Shown here: positions 24,801 to 31,245 of the stretch, in pieces
Layout of the letters: each line of letters starts with the position of its first letter
Position numbering within the stretch: the stretch's first letter is position 1
Assembly (NCBI GenBank): GCA_034440615.1
Contig: JAOTOM010005053.1
Span: 377,501 to 441,500 of the forward strand
Length of the DNA stretch: 64,000 nucleotides
Direction of reading: 5' to 3'
Source: Ashinkailepas kermadecensis
Lineage: Eukaryota; Arthropoda; Thecostraca; Neolepadidae
Translations under genes and position numbers: made by a program
The notes under the pieces: model-generated
The model's database searches: none
Told to the model about the DNA's origin: nothing
What the model saw: the letters and a program-made list of their open reading frames with translations, nothing else

Positions 24801-25975
24801 CCGTCGGTCGTGAGATTCAAACCCACAATCTTGCGATCAAGAGTCGACTCTCTACCAACCGAGCTACCGCTGCCCCTCCAGTATCTCAGAATTATTAAGC
24901 TTTCTTTTGGGGACAGTCACACAAGTCTTTTTTCTGACAACATGGCATCATTCCCAGTGAGGTTATTCACTCTAGTTGTTACATTGTCTGCCAGTATTTG
25001 TTTTTAAGGAATTCCACAGTAGCAAGATTCATAATTTCCTTCTTGATGCATCAGCGCTTTATAAGCTGCAGTCCGAACATGTGCTGGTAGTCTGACACCA
25101 TCAAGGTACAAACAAACAAGCCACAGCCTGGATGATCCCATTAAGGTACGTAAATGTTTGCAGCATTAACTCATGAATTACAGTTTATATCAAAGCACAT
25201 TTCCTCTGAATCTTGCCTATGACTTCATCAATACTGCCATTGACTTAAAAGTTGCAGAGCAAATAAATGGATCATCTTCACCACGTCAAAAACATCGTAT
25301 CCCAAAAATCTTAAGAATCAAATTCAATCGTCTGAAGAATGATCTTCTCATCTGAAGAATCAAATCAAATAAAAAATCTGAAGAACAATTATCTCCAAAT
25401 TTACAGGTTGAGCAAGGTTAGTTATGTTACATTTTTATTAAATTTTTTAAACATCTATGTATATGCAATGTTGCCTAACTCCTACCTAGCCACTTATTTG
25501 GTGTTATTTTGCTCACAACCTTAAAAGCAAGCATTTGCACAGAAAATGAGTGGTCACATCATCTTATGCACATTGATAAACATTGCATTGGAATGATAAA
25601 TTCCAATAATACGTAAAACGCCTAAAAGCACAAACTTACCAAAAAAATCGAGCAAAAATCATCGTATAAGTTCATGCCCATCCCCAACACAAATGATGCA
25701 ACCACCAAAATAGCAAACACAAAAATCCACCTTTTAATCAATGAAGCATGCTGCAAAAAAAAATACTGCGAACGATCGCAGCGGCTCATCCAGACCAATC
25801 ACCATGAACACCCACCTGTGTTATATACATGGAGCTCATCGACGATCCCCTCATTTCCACCTCCAAACACTACCATGAGATCTTTTATGGCAACAGCACG
25901 GTGTCCATGCCGTGGTCTTGGACATGGACCGCTGGCATTCCCAATTCTTTTCCATTTTAAAACTGGGGCAGACAT
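3715..25975 (-). CDS. HCFC1: Host cell factor (HCF-1 family), complete 14-exon gene
   Basis: HCF is a nuclear scaffold that links sequence-specific transcription factors to chromatin-modifying complexes such as SET1/MLL methyltransferases and OGT. Fourteen exons were joined by hand at GT-AG sites. Phases agree at every junction and give 1,339 residues. Visible in order: kelch propeller (about 10-355; [33 protein letters not shown]), an Fn3-like half (about 356-395), an Ala/Thr/Val-rich middle ([16 protein letters not shown]), an acidic region (about 780-1,040), Fn3 domains (about 1,115-1,305; [26 protein letters not shown]) and a basic tail with TAKRAR. The ATG at 25,975 gives [10 protein letters not shown], matching the family start. 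It is shorter than human HCF-1 (about 2,035) and lacks the OGT cleavage repeats; two Taspase1-like sites are present instead. I did not find non-coding 5' exons. Small extra exons in the introns cannot be excluded. Confidence 0.93.
4074..4281 (-). CDS. HCFC1: HCF exon 13 (C-terminal Fn3)
   Basis: Encodes [29 protein letters not shown], then [18 protein letters not shown] and ATQVRWLQ, an almost invariant HCF C-terminal Fn3 sequence. The acceptor is TTCCCAG|GGC and the donor CTACAGG|GTGAGT. Confidence 0.94.
4926..5090 (-). mobile_element. tRNA-derived SINE, copy 1, with 16-bp target duplication
   Basis: The minus strand starts with a tRNA-like head: A-box TGGTCTAGGGG and B-box GGTTCGAGTCTC. 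A body and a tail of CCAA units follow. CCCCGCCTATCATGTC flanks it at 4,910-4,925 and 5,091-5,106. It is in HCF intron 12, in the same strand as the gene. Confidence 0.9.
5119..5276 (-). mobile_element. tRNA-derived SINE, copy 2, adjacent to copy 1
   Basis: A second copy of the same SINE, nearly identical in head and body. It is flanked by GTCACCATCGACTGG at 5,104-5,118 and GTCACCATCGACCGG at 5,277-5,291 (14 of 15 match). Two independent insertions therefore landed within about 30 bp of each other. Confidence 0.9.
5292..7075 (-). repeat. 46-bp minisatellite, about 37-38 units, containing the HCF exon 12 donor
   Basis: The unit starts CAGTGTACACTGACCTGGGT on the plus strand. Most units are 46 bp, with occasional 47-bp variants (GGTGGCGCTGG). 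On the gene strand every unit contains ACCCAG|GTCAGT, identical to the real exon 12 donor in the outermost unit. No stop occurs in long stretches of all three gene-strand frames, which produces apparent ORFs of 349-568 codons that are not independent genes. Confidence 0.95.
7057..8951 (-). CDS. HCFC1: HCF exon 12 (low-complexity, acidic and first Fn3 region)
   Basis: A 1,895-nt exon for residues 605-1,236. It opens with an Ala/Val/Thr-rich stretch, followed by an acidic region with two QLDGAGD motifs (residues 807 and 832), an Ala-Glu-Pro-Thr hexapeptide repeat (about 990-1,048), an alternating Asp-Ala run (about 1,052-1,068), and Fn3 sequence from [10 protein letters not shown] (1,115) through [13 protein letters not shown] to WEPP and EYSVYLAV. 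The acceptor is GTCGGCAG|GC and the donor CCCAG|GTCAGT. The last residues (SATTQTQ) derive from the flanking 46-bp minisatellite. GC content is very high, so long shadow ORFs exist in all other frames. Confidence 0.93.
7561..7797 (-). repeat. Coding 18-bp repeat (Ala-Glu-Pro-Thr) and Asp-Ala run in HCF exon 12
   Basis: About ten units of an 18-bp repeat (7,621-7,797) encode AEPTAA hexapeptides, followed by a GCGTCG-type hexanucleotide run (7,561-7,611) encoding alternating Asp and Ala. Both keep the frame. Copy number is likely polymorphic. Confidence 0.85.
8251..8346 (-). other. Two Taspase1-like cleavage motifs in HCF
   Basis: QLDGAGD occurs at 8,326-8,346 and again at 8,251-8,271 (cuts after Asp809 and Asp834), each followed by an acidic stretch ([17 protein letters not shown]). 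Taspase1 cuts after Asp in Q-[FILV]-D/G sequences. The TFIIA site has the same form (QVDG-TGD then acidic residues), and Drosophila HCF is known to be processed by Taspase1. Confidence 0.65.
9180..9595. repeat. About 38-bp minisatellite in HCF intron 11
   Basis: About eleven units built on GAGGTGGCACAGGGACAGAG with variable length. No splice site is included. Proline/threonine-rich ORFs on the minus strand here are repeat artefacts. Confidence 0.9.
9678..9792 (-). CDS. HCFC1: HCF exon 11
   Basis: Encodes [19 protein letters not shown] and [16 protein letters not shown]. LPxGATIxKLV resembles the LPAGTILKLV segment of HCF-1. The acceptor is GCCACAG|ATG and the donor ACCG|GTCAGT. Confidence 0.88.
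9805..10966. repeat. 79-bp minisatellite in HCF intron 10, about 14-15 units
   Basis: Units include AACCTCGCCAACAGCAGGGC and CCCGTAACTCACGATCCGTC. The array begins about 12 bp upstream of the exon 11 acceptor. One unit is interrupted near 10,190-10,230. Confidence 0.95.
11440..12020 (+). repeat. Dispersed repeat family A, copy 1 (HCF intron 10)
   Basis: Shares blocks such as GGAATTAGTGTCATTTAAAA and a stretch near CACGAATAATGTATCACTG with inverted copies at 23,240-23,830 and related copies at 62,950-64,000. No ORF. Its class is unknown. Confidence 0.7.
12319..12492 (-). CDS. HCFC1: HCF exon 10 (basic region)
   Basis: Fifty-eight codons in phase 0: [34 protein letters not shown] and [13 protein letters not shown]. 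The composition and [13 protein letters not shown] motifs fit the HCF basic region. The acceptor is CGCCAG|GTGGCG and the donor GCCACG|GTACGT. Confidence 0.88.
12540..12930. repeat. GATGRT-type microsatellite in HCF intron 9
   Basis: An imperfect run of GATGATGGTGATGT units just upstream of the exon 10 acceptor. On the gene strand it is pyrimidine-rich. The His/Thr-rich ORFs across it are artefacts. Confidence 0.9.
13270..13375 (-). repeat. Two-copy 51-bp duplication covering the HCF exon 9 donor
   Basis: On the gene strand CTCAAG|GTACTG and, about 51 bp further, TTCAAG|GCACTG are each followed by the same CACTAACMCRCCGTGTACTG and GTGCCACAG sequence. The duplicated unit thus begins inside the exon. 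Confidence 0.85.
13369..13523 (-). CDS. HCFC1: HCF exon 9
   Basis: Contains [19 protein letters not shown] and [16 protein letters not shown], matching the conserved [17 protein letters not shown] segment of HCF-1. The acceptor is ATCGCAG|TCGGC and the donor CTCAAG|GTACTG. A diverged second copy of the exon end and donor lies about 51 bp downstream in intron 9. Confidence 0.9.
13524..13999. other. HCF intron 8, unique part
   Basis: AT-rich intron sequence with no recognised element. The 28-bp array fills the rest of the intron. Confidence 0.5.
14000..14395 (-). repeat. 28-bp minisatellite, about 14 units, containing the HCF exon 8 donor
   Basis: The gene-strand unit includes TACAGCCCACTGAAGC|GTGA, i.e. 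the last 16 bases of exon 8 and the donor GTGAGTCAG. It is repeated with only single-base changes. Confidence 0.95.
14370..14580 (-). CDS. HCFC1: HCF exon 8 (start of basic/low-complexity region)
   Basis: Starts [10 protein letters not shown], then an Ala/Thr/Pro-rich stretch ending in [12 protein letters not shown]. The acceptor is CGTTCAG|ATCCAG. The inferred donor GAAGC|GTGAGTCAG lies in the first unit of a 28-bp tandem array whose every unit repeats the exon end and donor. The first donor fits the next exon's phase, but use of others cannot be excluded. Confidence 0.85.
14762..14810 (+). mobile_element. Short SINE 3'-end fragment (HCF intron 7)
   Basis: TTTAGGGACGCGTCGACTAC and GGTCATTTTGCGCC match the 3' end shared by the tRNA-derived SINEs (GGGCGCATCGAC...GGTCATTTAGCGCC). 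Confidence 0.6.
14811..15499. other. HCF intron 7, unique part
   Basis: No repeats or ORFs that I can support. Intron 7 is the only intron between exons 4 and 13 without a minisatellite. Confidence 0.5.
15500..15580 (+). mobile_element. Short SINE 3'-end fragment (HCF intron 7)
   Basis: A TTAGTTAGTTAGTTATTTGA tail joined to AAGGGCGCTTCGACC and TCATTTAGCGCCC, the SINE 3' end in reverse orientation without a tRNA head. Confidence 0.65.
15866..16003 (-). CDS. HCFC1: HCF exon 7 (kelch end and Fn3-like N-terminal half)
   Basis: Forty-six codons in phase 0 at both ends: [14 protein letters not shown], then [17 protein letters not shown] and ADCYLLQ. This corresponds to the segment that pairs with the C-terminal Fn3 region in HCF proteins. 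The acceptor is TACAG|GTATGC and the donor CTCCAG|GTGAGC. Confidence 0.94.
16020..16560 (+). repeat. CCACACCAGGTGAGACACCA-type array in HCF intron 6
   Basis: An irregular 20-25 bp unit with CAGGTGAGACACCACACCC, tens of copies. The same unit in reverse orientation recurs at 18,465-18,640 in intron 5. The plus strand carries donor-like CAG|GTGAGA, antisense to HCF. Confidence 0.85.
16685..17375 (-). repeat. 61-bp minisatellite, about 11 units, containing the HCF exon 6 donor
   Basis: Each gene-strand unit carries CCAG|GTGAGACACGG with the preceding AACAAC or AACAGC of the exon end. Other unit parts include GGTGCGCCAAATCCC and GTAGCTAGCCAA. Units differ by one to three bases. The outermost one is the real exon 6 boundary. 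Confidence 0.95.
17366..17511 (-). CDS. HCFC1: HCF exon 6 (last kelch blades)
   Basis: Encodes [20 protein letters not shown], then [20 protein letters not shown] and GYRKAWNNQ. The donor AACAACCAG|GTGAGACAC is repeated in each unit of the 61-bp array that fills the downstream part of intron 6. Confidence 0.94.
17700..18240. other. HCF intron 5, unique part
   Basis: No ORF or repeat recognised. Confidence 0.5.
18245..18915 (+). repeat. 23-bp GATAAGTGGAGAGCCAGGAG array interrupted by inserted repeats
   Basis: The array runs 18,245-18,372 and resumes at 18,650-18,910. The gap holds a CACACCAGGTGA-type array in reverse orientation. Two SINE 3'-end fragments lie at 18,676-18,745 and 18,745-18,805 (TTAGTTATTTGGGTTTAAAG, GGGCGCATCGACTGC). 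Confidence 0.85.
19162..19401 (-). CDS. HCFC1: HCF exon 5 (kelch)
   Basis: Encodes [41 protein letters not shown] and [19 protein letters not shown], the best conserved stretch of the HCF propeller. The acceptor is GGCAG|GGATGAG. The first bases of this exon and its acceptor recur as a 53-bp tandem array running upstream into intron 4. Confidence 0.94.
19385..19730 (-). repeat. 53-bp tandem repeat, about 6 units, containing the HCF exon 5 acceptor
   Basis: On the gene strand the unit nearest the exon reads CTGCCGGCAG|GGATGAGCGG. Successive units keep the CCGAGGTCAGGAGGCAGCCA block (plus strand), with growing divergence away from the exon. Most lose the AG, so they are decayed acceptors. Confidence 0.9.
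19805..20218. repeat. 24-bp minisatellite in HCF intron 4, about 17 units
   Basis: The unit TCTGTCTGTACGAGGTCTGC plus four bases is repeated with small changes. All plus-strand frames are nearly open, producing artefactual Cys/Arg/Val-rich ORFs. Confidence 0.95.
20257..20420 (-). CDS. HCFC1: HCF exon 4 (kelch)
   Basis: Encodes [34 protein letters not shown] and IIYGG. It enters from TGCCAG|CTACCTG and leaves at GGAG|GTGGGC. Confidence 0.93.
20635..20795 (-). CDS. HCFC1: HCF exon 3 (kelch)
   Basis: Translates to [10 protein letters not shown], then [11 protein letters not shown] and [19 protein letters not shown], colinear with the HCF kelch domain. The acceptor is CACAG|GCAAGC and the donor CCCCG|GTGAGT, leaving phase 2. 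Confidence 0.93.
20800..22440. other. HCF intron 2
   Basis: No supported gene or repeat. A short direct repeat near 22,225-22,300 (ATGCTGAATRTACAG, GACCTCA) is visible. Confidence 0.45.
22441..22589 (-). CDS. HCFC1: HCF exon 2 (kelch)
   Basis: Residues 54-103, containing [20 protein letters not shown] and [19 protein letters not shown]. The acceptor is TGTTTCAG|C and the donor CTGCAG|GTAAGG. The acceptor sequence is present twice, 60 bp apart, because a short SINE fragment inserted just upstream duplicated it (see 22,589-22,665). Splicing to the upstream copy would give an immediate in-frame TGA. Confidence 0.93.
22589..22665 (+). mobile_element. 43-bp SINE 3'-end fragment with 17-bp target duplication over the HCF exon 2 acceptor
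   Basis: GCTGAAACACACACCGT occurs at 22,589-22,605 and 22,649-22,665 and brackets a 43-bp insert with GGGTTTTAGGGCGCATCGAC and GGTAGATCATTTA, the common SINE 3' end. The duplicated target contains the gene-strand acceptor TGTTTCAG|C. Confidence 0.85.
22798..23030 (+). repeat. Two-copy tandem duplication of about 115 bp (HCF intron 1)
   Basis: Both copies contain GTGCTGTGACTC and ACCATCAGTAATTCAGGAA, with about 85-90% similarity by eye. Confidence 0.75.
23240..23830 (-). repeat. Dispersed repeat family A, copy 2 (HCF intron 1)
   Basis: Inverted relative to 11,440-12,020. It shares GTTAAAATAATGG, GGAATTAGTGTCATTTAAAA and ATTCCACCCTAT blocks when reversed. Confidence 0.7.
24078..24135. repeat. 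AT dinucleotide microsatellite
   Basis: Imperfect ATATAT runs within HCF intron 1. Confidence 0.8.
24452..24545 (+). repeat. TTAGG-type interstitial repeat with flanking AT-rich hairpin-like sequence
   Basis: GGTTAGGTTAGGTTAGGTTA is followed by GATTATATTATGCTAAAATA. The same combination in reverse orientation occurs near 59,005-59,070, so it is part of a dispersed element, not a stand-alone telomere seed. Confidence 0.7.
24705..24875 (-). mobile_element. tRNA-derived SINE, copy 3, with 13-bp target duplication
   Basis: The gene-strand head GGGGCAGCGGTAGCTCGGTT has A-box and B-box (GGTTTGAATCTC) sequences and continues into the shared SINE body and tail. CTCCAGTATCTCA flanks it at 24,692-24,704 and 24,876-24,888. 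It is in HCF intron 1. Confidence 0.88.
24880..25815. other. HCF intron 1, remaining part
   Basis: AT-rich. A stretch near 25,500-25,590 (ATTTTGCTCACAACCT, AAGCATTTGCACAGAAAATG) matches dispersed family B, seen at 39,645-39,720 and 61,325-61,400. Confidence 0.6.
25816..25975 (-). CDS. HCFC1: HCF exon 1 (start codon, first kelch blade)
   Basis: The exon encodes residues 1-53 plus one base. It starts [13 protein letters not shown] and includes [12 protein letters not shown] and [18 protein letters not shown], near-invariant in HCF kelch domains. The donor is ACAG|GTGGGT. The frame stays open upstream to a Met codon at 26,131, but that extension has no family resemblance, so the ATG at 25,975 is preferred. 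The exon is clearly more AT-rich than the 3' exons. Confidence 0.92.
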
Positions 25976-26131
25976 ATCTAACACATAACAAACACATTCG
26001 TCGTCCTCGGCGACCAAAGGCGGCAAACAAACTGGTGTTGACGCCAAATTATACCCAGAATGCAGTACAGCAGATTGTTCCAATAGAAGGAAGTTCTGTC
26101 GTATATATTTCATATATTGATTATTTAACAA

Positions 26132-26355
26132 TTAGTATTGAACTGATCATAAAAATATAGAATTTAATTCCAGTTATTTGTAGCTAATTAAAGAAAAAAT
26201 ACAGAAATAATTAGCTACTATGCACTGTGCAAACCTTCAAAAATAGAAGGAACGACAGACAGGCAGCATCTGGTAGTATTTATTTCCCTACTTCTTTCTA
26301 CCAGTTTGTCATACTTCGGACACTTCGGTAAGCGATAGAGCTAATGAACAACCGC
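26132..26355. other. Upstream flank of HCF, possible promoter or 5' UTR
   Basis: AT-rich, with no motif I would call. A non-coding first exon may lie here or beyond. Confidence 0.3.
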
Positions 26356-26362
26356 TTCAGGT

Positions 26363-26752
26363 GTGACAGGAATGGGTCCAGGAATTGTCATGGAAGGTAC
26401 ATGTCCGGAAGGGCGCATTTGCCTGTACTGGAAAAGTATGCCACATTTCCTGTGGCATGCTTTTCCAATGCTTGCAGTGTTCCAGGTCCAGAAATCGCCT
26501 TTGCATTCCGTGGGGCGCCTCTGGCTGACAAATTAATGCGGGGAGGGGGTTACACTCCAGCTTTCCCGGAGGGGCGGATGTCCTTCCAAAAGAGGCGCCT
26601 TTTCTACTCAGAGGGGCAGCTCTGGCTGAAAAAAAAAATTGACGGGGAACACTCGAACATTCCCAGAGTGGCGCCTTCTAACGGCCGAAGAGGCGTCCAT
26701 CTTCCATTGAGGCGCATGTCCCCAGTTCCCCCTGCCTACATTCGCCCCTGTC
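26363..26752. mobile_element. Short hAT-like element remnant
   Basis: The left end CAGGAATGGGTCCAGGAATT and the right end (reversed) CAGGGGCGAATGTAGGCAGG are imperfect inverted termini around G-rich GAGGGGCGCC blocks. No matching 8-bp flanks were found. A near-perfect hairpin with 15-bp arms lies at 26,431-26,465. Confidence 0.4.
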
Positions 26753-27042
26753 TTGTAGCGAATAAAACCAGGGGTTAGGCCACTGTGGGATGGGGGCGGA
26801 ACGGTAACCGACACATTTGTGTTTTTTTTTCATTACAAAAATATCAATCATACCTACCTTGCATCACCAAAAGTGGGCAGACTAAGAACAGAATCGGCTA
26901 TTTCATAGAGCCAAATACCAGCATGAGACGCGTACGTCGCTTTTGAGGTGGCATAGAGGCATAGGTTGATTAAGCGAGACCAGGTACTAAAAGTGTAGTC
27001 AGTCGAATCTCCCTATATATCAGTCATAGACATGGGTCAGGG

Positions 27043-27400
27043 ACGGGTCCAGAAATTTGCACGGGGAGTGCTCGTTTGAGGGGGGGGGGTCGACACATTG
27101 AGCGAGGGATGAGGAGAGTGGTGGTGCAGTCGAGCATACAGGGCACCTTTCCTTATCAAAATTCGCCTATTCTTCTGAGCCTTTTGCTGAAAATCCCATT
27201 GAGGGGGGGGGGGGATGCATTCGATCTTCACCGGAGGGGCGCCTTTTCCGTCAGAGGAACCCTAGTAGCACACCAACAGTGATTCGCATCATGTGTGTAT
27301 GTACAGCATCCCACCCGCTGGGAGGGCTGCGGGCATGTCCCCTCCCCCCCATTTCTGAAAATTGACGATTTCCCCCCTCGATTTCTTTCGTGTCCCCCAA
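27043..27400. mobile_element. hAT-like terminus and G-rich repeat sequence
   Basis: CAGGGACGGGTCCAGAAATT at about 27,043 resembles the left end at 26,363. G runs and GAGGGGCGCC blocks follow. The second end is not defined. Confidence 0.35.
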
Positions 27401-27689
27401 ACCCCAGCTACCTGAGCATGATCGCCCCAAAATTATACTTAATCATTTATAAAGTGAAAATATAAAAATCACACGATGACCTTCCTCGATTATTATTTTT
27501 TTTAAAAACAGTCCAAAGTTACTTAGATCATGGTGTATATTCGGGTACAACCCTTCGTCAAACCACAAACAAAATATGCACTTCCAACTAACGGTCGAAT
27601 TATCACTGCCATACTTTATTATCTATGTCGATGTCGTGCCTAGCTAGGCATAGGCTTTTTGATTCCAGAGACGCCTAAAAAGCGTAAAA

Positions 27690-28480
27690 ATGATTTGAAA
27701 TCGTGACATCGTGACCTAAGGTCACGTGACCTGATTTAACTATCGGGACAGTCACAATGCGATTTGAAAAACGTTCAGAAATGAAGTTCGCTATCTTATC
27801 TTTCGAAGCAAAAGTAAAAATAAAATAGTGGTTTGCCCCTAAAAATCTCCATATCTGTTCAAAATTAGGCATGTCTGCAGTTGTTTTTGCACTTGTTTGT
27901 CGTGGCCTGTTTTAATATTTGTTTGGGACAGTATATTACTGAGATTTTGATGTTCGCGGCACGTGTTGGGATGATAATGTTAGTCATCTGATCTTGAGTG
28001 CTGTGTTGCACAAGTGTTCTAACTCGTTGTGAGGTCAAGGGTTAAACAAATGGAAAAAATGTCTCCGAATTGTAGTAGGTGGCTCATTCCACGAGAAATC
28101 GACAAGTGAAGGGGCCAAATTACACGCTATATCTCGATGAAAATAATTATATATAGTTTATCTCTATAATCCAGCTGTTAAATTTTGGGAAAGATCGGAG
28201 CAACGGGTAATGAGTTATAGCATTGAACATTTTTAAGGTGTCACCTAAGAGTTTGGAGACTTGGAACTCAATGAGGAATAACACGAATTGCACGAAGCTA
28301 TATATCGCTGAACTCGTCATGAACTACTGCTTCTTGCATCAATTTAGAAATTCTTGTTCACGCGTTTTTTTGAATACATGAGCTTGTGAACTAAGATAAC
28401 GTGACCTAGTTTGACCTTCGAGACAGTCACAATGCTATTTTGGAAATTCAGAAGCGACGAAGGGTGATTTGTTCAATCCT
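27690..28480. repeat. Two diverged direct copies of a GTGACCT/GACAGTCACAATG repeat
   Basis: Copies near 27,715-27,790 and 28,395-28,480 share CGTGACCT, GGGACAGTCACAATG-like and TTCAGAA blocks. Similar TGACCT...AGGTCA palindromes recur at 34,130-34,480 and 34,790-34,950. Confidence 0.5.
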
Positions 28481-28974
28481 AGATCGTCACTTGTAAGGAG
28501 AAAAGCAATAGAAATGTTGTCATATTATGCAATAATGTGAACATGCCTTAATGTCAACATATCAATAATGTACGATCATATTTCACCGACAACGCCGAAG
28601 AGTATTTATCACCGCCAATCACCGTAATATAAACCTTCTGGCGTTTCAAACCCCACATTCTGGAAACGAAAAGATGAACCTCATTGACTGAGTAATTGCA
28701 TTCATCTTGAACTGCTCGAGAACAAGTTTTGCGCGGACACATCCATGGGCACATGCTGAGCCTGAAATGAATCGCATTGGATCATGAGCCGTCTACAGCG
28801 GTGTAATAAAATAAAGTAACATAATTACACAATGCAATGCAATACAATAATGTGTTGCAGTACAGTATTATAATGCAATGCAATGTAATGATCTACAGAT
28901 CTACAGATCATCCCATACCTTGTCAGAATCTCAGTTCAGACATGATCTGTCACTGCGATAATATTAATCAACAC

Positions 28975-30225
28975 AATCTGTACCAGCGCGCACACTAACA
29001 CGTCTCACTCCACCCAACTCAACCATCAACACACGCCCTGCATCGGAAAGCAGTTCATGAGTACGGTGATTTGGGTCGCTGGTGCGAAATTGTGGTACCC
29101 CTGTGCTCCCTTTCCCGTGATGGCTTTCGAGAAGCGCTCGGTGAGGTGGGTTGTGATGTCCATTGCCTCCTGCTTTGATACAAATATGAATTTGATGCAG
29201 CTTGTGCGACAGATACTCAAACATGTCCTCCGCCGTCAGCATCTGGTTGTTAAGCGGACGCTTGATGCTCTCTTGAGCCCCGGCACGCTTGGCTGTGCGC
29301 CGTCGCAAGCGCCCTTGCCATGAGATGTGACAAAAAGCCACTCACAGGACACCACAAAATGTGACTGATGGTGACACACCTTGACGAAGTCATGCTTATT
29401 CGTATACTGCCGTCTGTTAAATCAATATTTTTTAGGTCAGGTACTGCAGTCCGAATTTCTGGGATAAACCGTTGCAGCAACGCATGCACCATGTCGGTGT
29501 TGTGTTTTGTGCCGTCAGAGGCACAGCAGAAGCTCTGATGGCACAGTACCTCGTCCTCACGCCAGTACACTACAAACGGGTGCACGGTACACTGGGACGA
29601 ATCCCAGTGGAATCCTTGAGCTGCATCCTGCACCACACGTAATAATTTCGAACGAAATCGTACTAGACAATCACTTCGCCCCCTTTGCTAGTAGCCTTTG
29701 CGTAGGTGATGTGCTGACCTTGTTTGTCAGCCGCAAAGTGGTGTCTGGTCAGCTTCACGGTTTGTTGGCTCAAATATCGCTTGCTTTCCTCTTTGGTCTA
29801 GACTATTTCGGCGAGTGACCAGCGATGCGTGCTCATCCACTGTTTGTACCTAAACTCATTATCCATGTCATCATCTGTGGCTAAATCACCTTCACTCTCT
29901 TCTGATTTGTCCGCGAGGATAATCCTCAGAAAGTTCATCACCCCGTCTTCACCAGGGTAGTCTTCACAATTGTGCATCATGCAATCACGGTTTTCCGTGC
30001 CACATACAGCGTGATCGAGGAGGTTACGGTATTTAAGACCGGGAAGGCCGGGAGCGGATATGAGCAGTTTTGGGTTTTGATGATGCACATGCACACTGAG
30101 TGCGTCCCACTGCTGCCTGCCAAGACGCAATGCTTTGGACAAAGGGCAGCAAAGGTTAAGAAGCTGGTGCGAGGGAATTCATAGTTCTGCTTGTATATAT
30201 CATATATCCCACACAAATTCCCCAA
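28975..30225 (-). pseudogene. Decayed transposon-encoded gene (arthropod repeat family, nuclease/transposase-like)
   Basis: Minus-strand pieces in successive frames read in order: FAALCPKHCVLAGSSGTHSV, ENRDCMMHNCEDYPGE, VQDAAQGFHWDSSQCTVHPF, SFCCASDGTKHNTDMVHALL, TSHGKGACDG-like sequence, and a segment with RRTCLSICRTSCIKFIFVSK. I recall this layout (LAGASGTHSVCVC, GFHWNNSQATLHPFV, a DGxxSQYKN-type Asp, ATSHGKSPCDG) from a multicopy repeat-encoded family in arthropods and other invertebrates, probably a transposase-like protein. Several frameshifts and in-frame stops make it inactive. I see no terminal repeats. Confidence 0.65.
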
Positions 30226-30398
30226 AGCGAGCCTTTTCTGAAATCTACTTTTGGTTCGATCAACATGTCACACCGTGACACGTTGGGTCTTACAGAGACA
30301 CATCAGGCTGATCTGGTCCGACTCATAAAATAGCTTAACTTTCACCTTGACTGCGTCCGACACCCTCAGAAATTTTCTCGCTTCACAGGCAGCACGTT

Positions 30399-30422
30399 CA
30401 AAGAGAGGGAAAAAAAAAAAAA

Positions 30423-30480
<58 letters not shown>
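30399..30480 (+). repeat. Poly(A) and GA microsatellite
   Basis: About 22 A residues followed by roughly 36 GA dinucleotides. Arg/Glu-rich and Ser/Leu-rich ORFs across it are artefacts. Confidence 0.98.
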
Positions 30481-30482
<2 letters not shown>

Positions 30483-30784
30483 ACGCACCACTCCGACCGA
30501 GATCCAGCGCTGCCCACCCCTTTGGCCCCTGCCGGCCAGGCCAGCAGGCATCGGGACGAAGCCCAGGCCCCTGACCTGAGGCGACAAACCACTTGGTCCG
30601 TATGGGGCCATACGAACCAGCCCGCCCCTCCGGGATATCAGGACCAAACAGGCGTGTTGTTCCCCTGTAGCAACTAGTGGGCCTCCAGAACTCAGTCGAC
30701 CCCGGGGGACGACGCCAAGGAGGTGCGACTATACCCCGATGAAACTGAGCTGGCGGGCAGGACCGGGGAAGTTGTCTTACCTGC

Positions 30785-31245
30785 TCATAATAGGGATAGT
30801 TGGTGCTGCGGGGCTAGGTGAAGAACATGGATGTTGAGATGGGATGGACGTTGGAATATGAGCGTATTGCTGGTCTCTGAAGTTGCTAGGTTGAAGTCCA
30901 CCTGATCCTGTAATTTTGTCAAGTCCGCTCTTTTCAAGTTCCAAGATGGTCTGAATAGCTTGGTGTGGTTGATAACATCCGTGCTGAGCCTAATTATGAT
31001 TGTGTAGTGGTCGCTCAACCCGGGAACGTCTGAAACTGACCAGTCAAATCGTGAGCTTAATCGTTGGGAGTAGCACGTTCAGTCAATGCAACTGTCCACT
31101 CCTCCCATGGTCGGACTGTGGCGGGTAGCGGCCCCGGTGTTTAGAAGTGCTAAGTTGTGATTCGAGATAAACTGGTAAATTTCGCGGCCTCTAGTGTCCG
31201 TCCAATTGATTCTGTAAGGAAGCTTACATTCTTTTGCCAGTATCG
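30785..31245 (-). pseudogene. LINE endonuclease-domain fragment
   Basis: The minus strand encodes INWTDTRGREIYQFISNHN, then RHSPTMGGVDSCID, an in-frame TGA, SRFDWSVSDVPGLSDHYTII and RPSWNLKRADLTKL. The end of an AP-type endonuclease (the SDH motif) is followed by the linker to the reverse transcriptase, typical of non-LTR retrotransposons. One stop codon, no RT domain. Confidence 0.75.
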
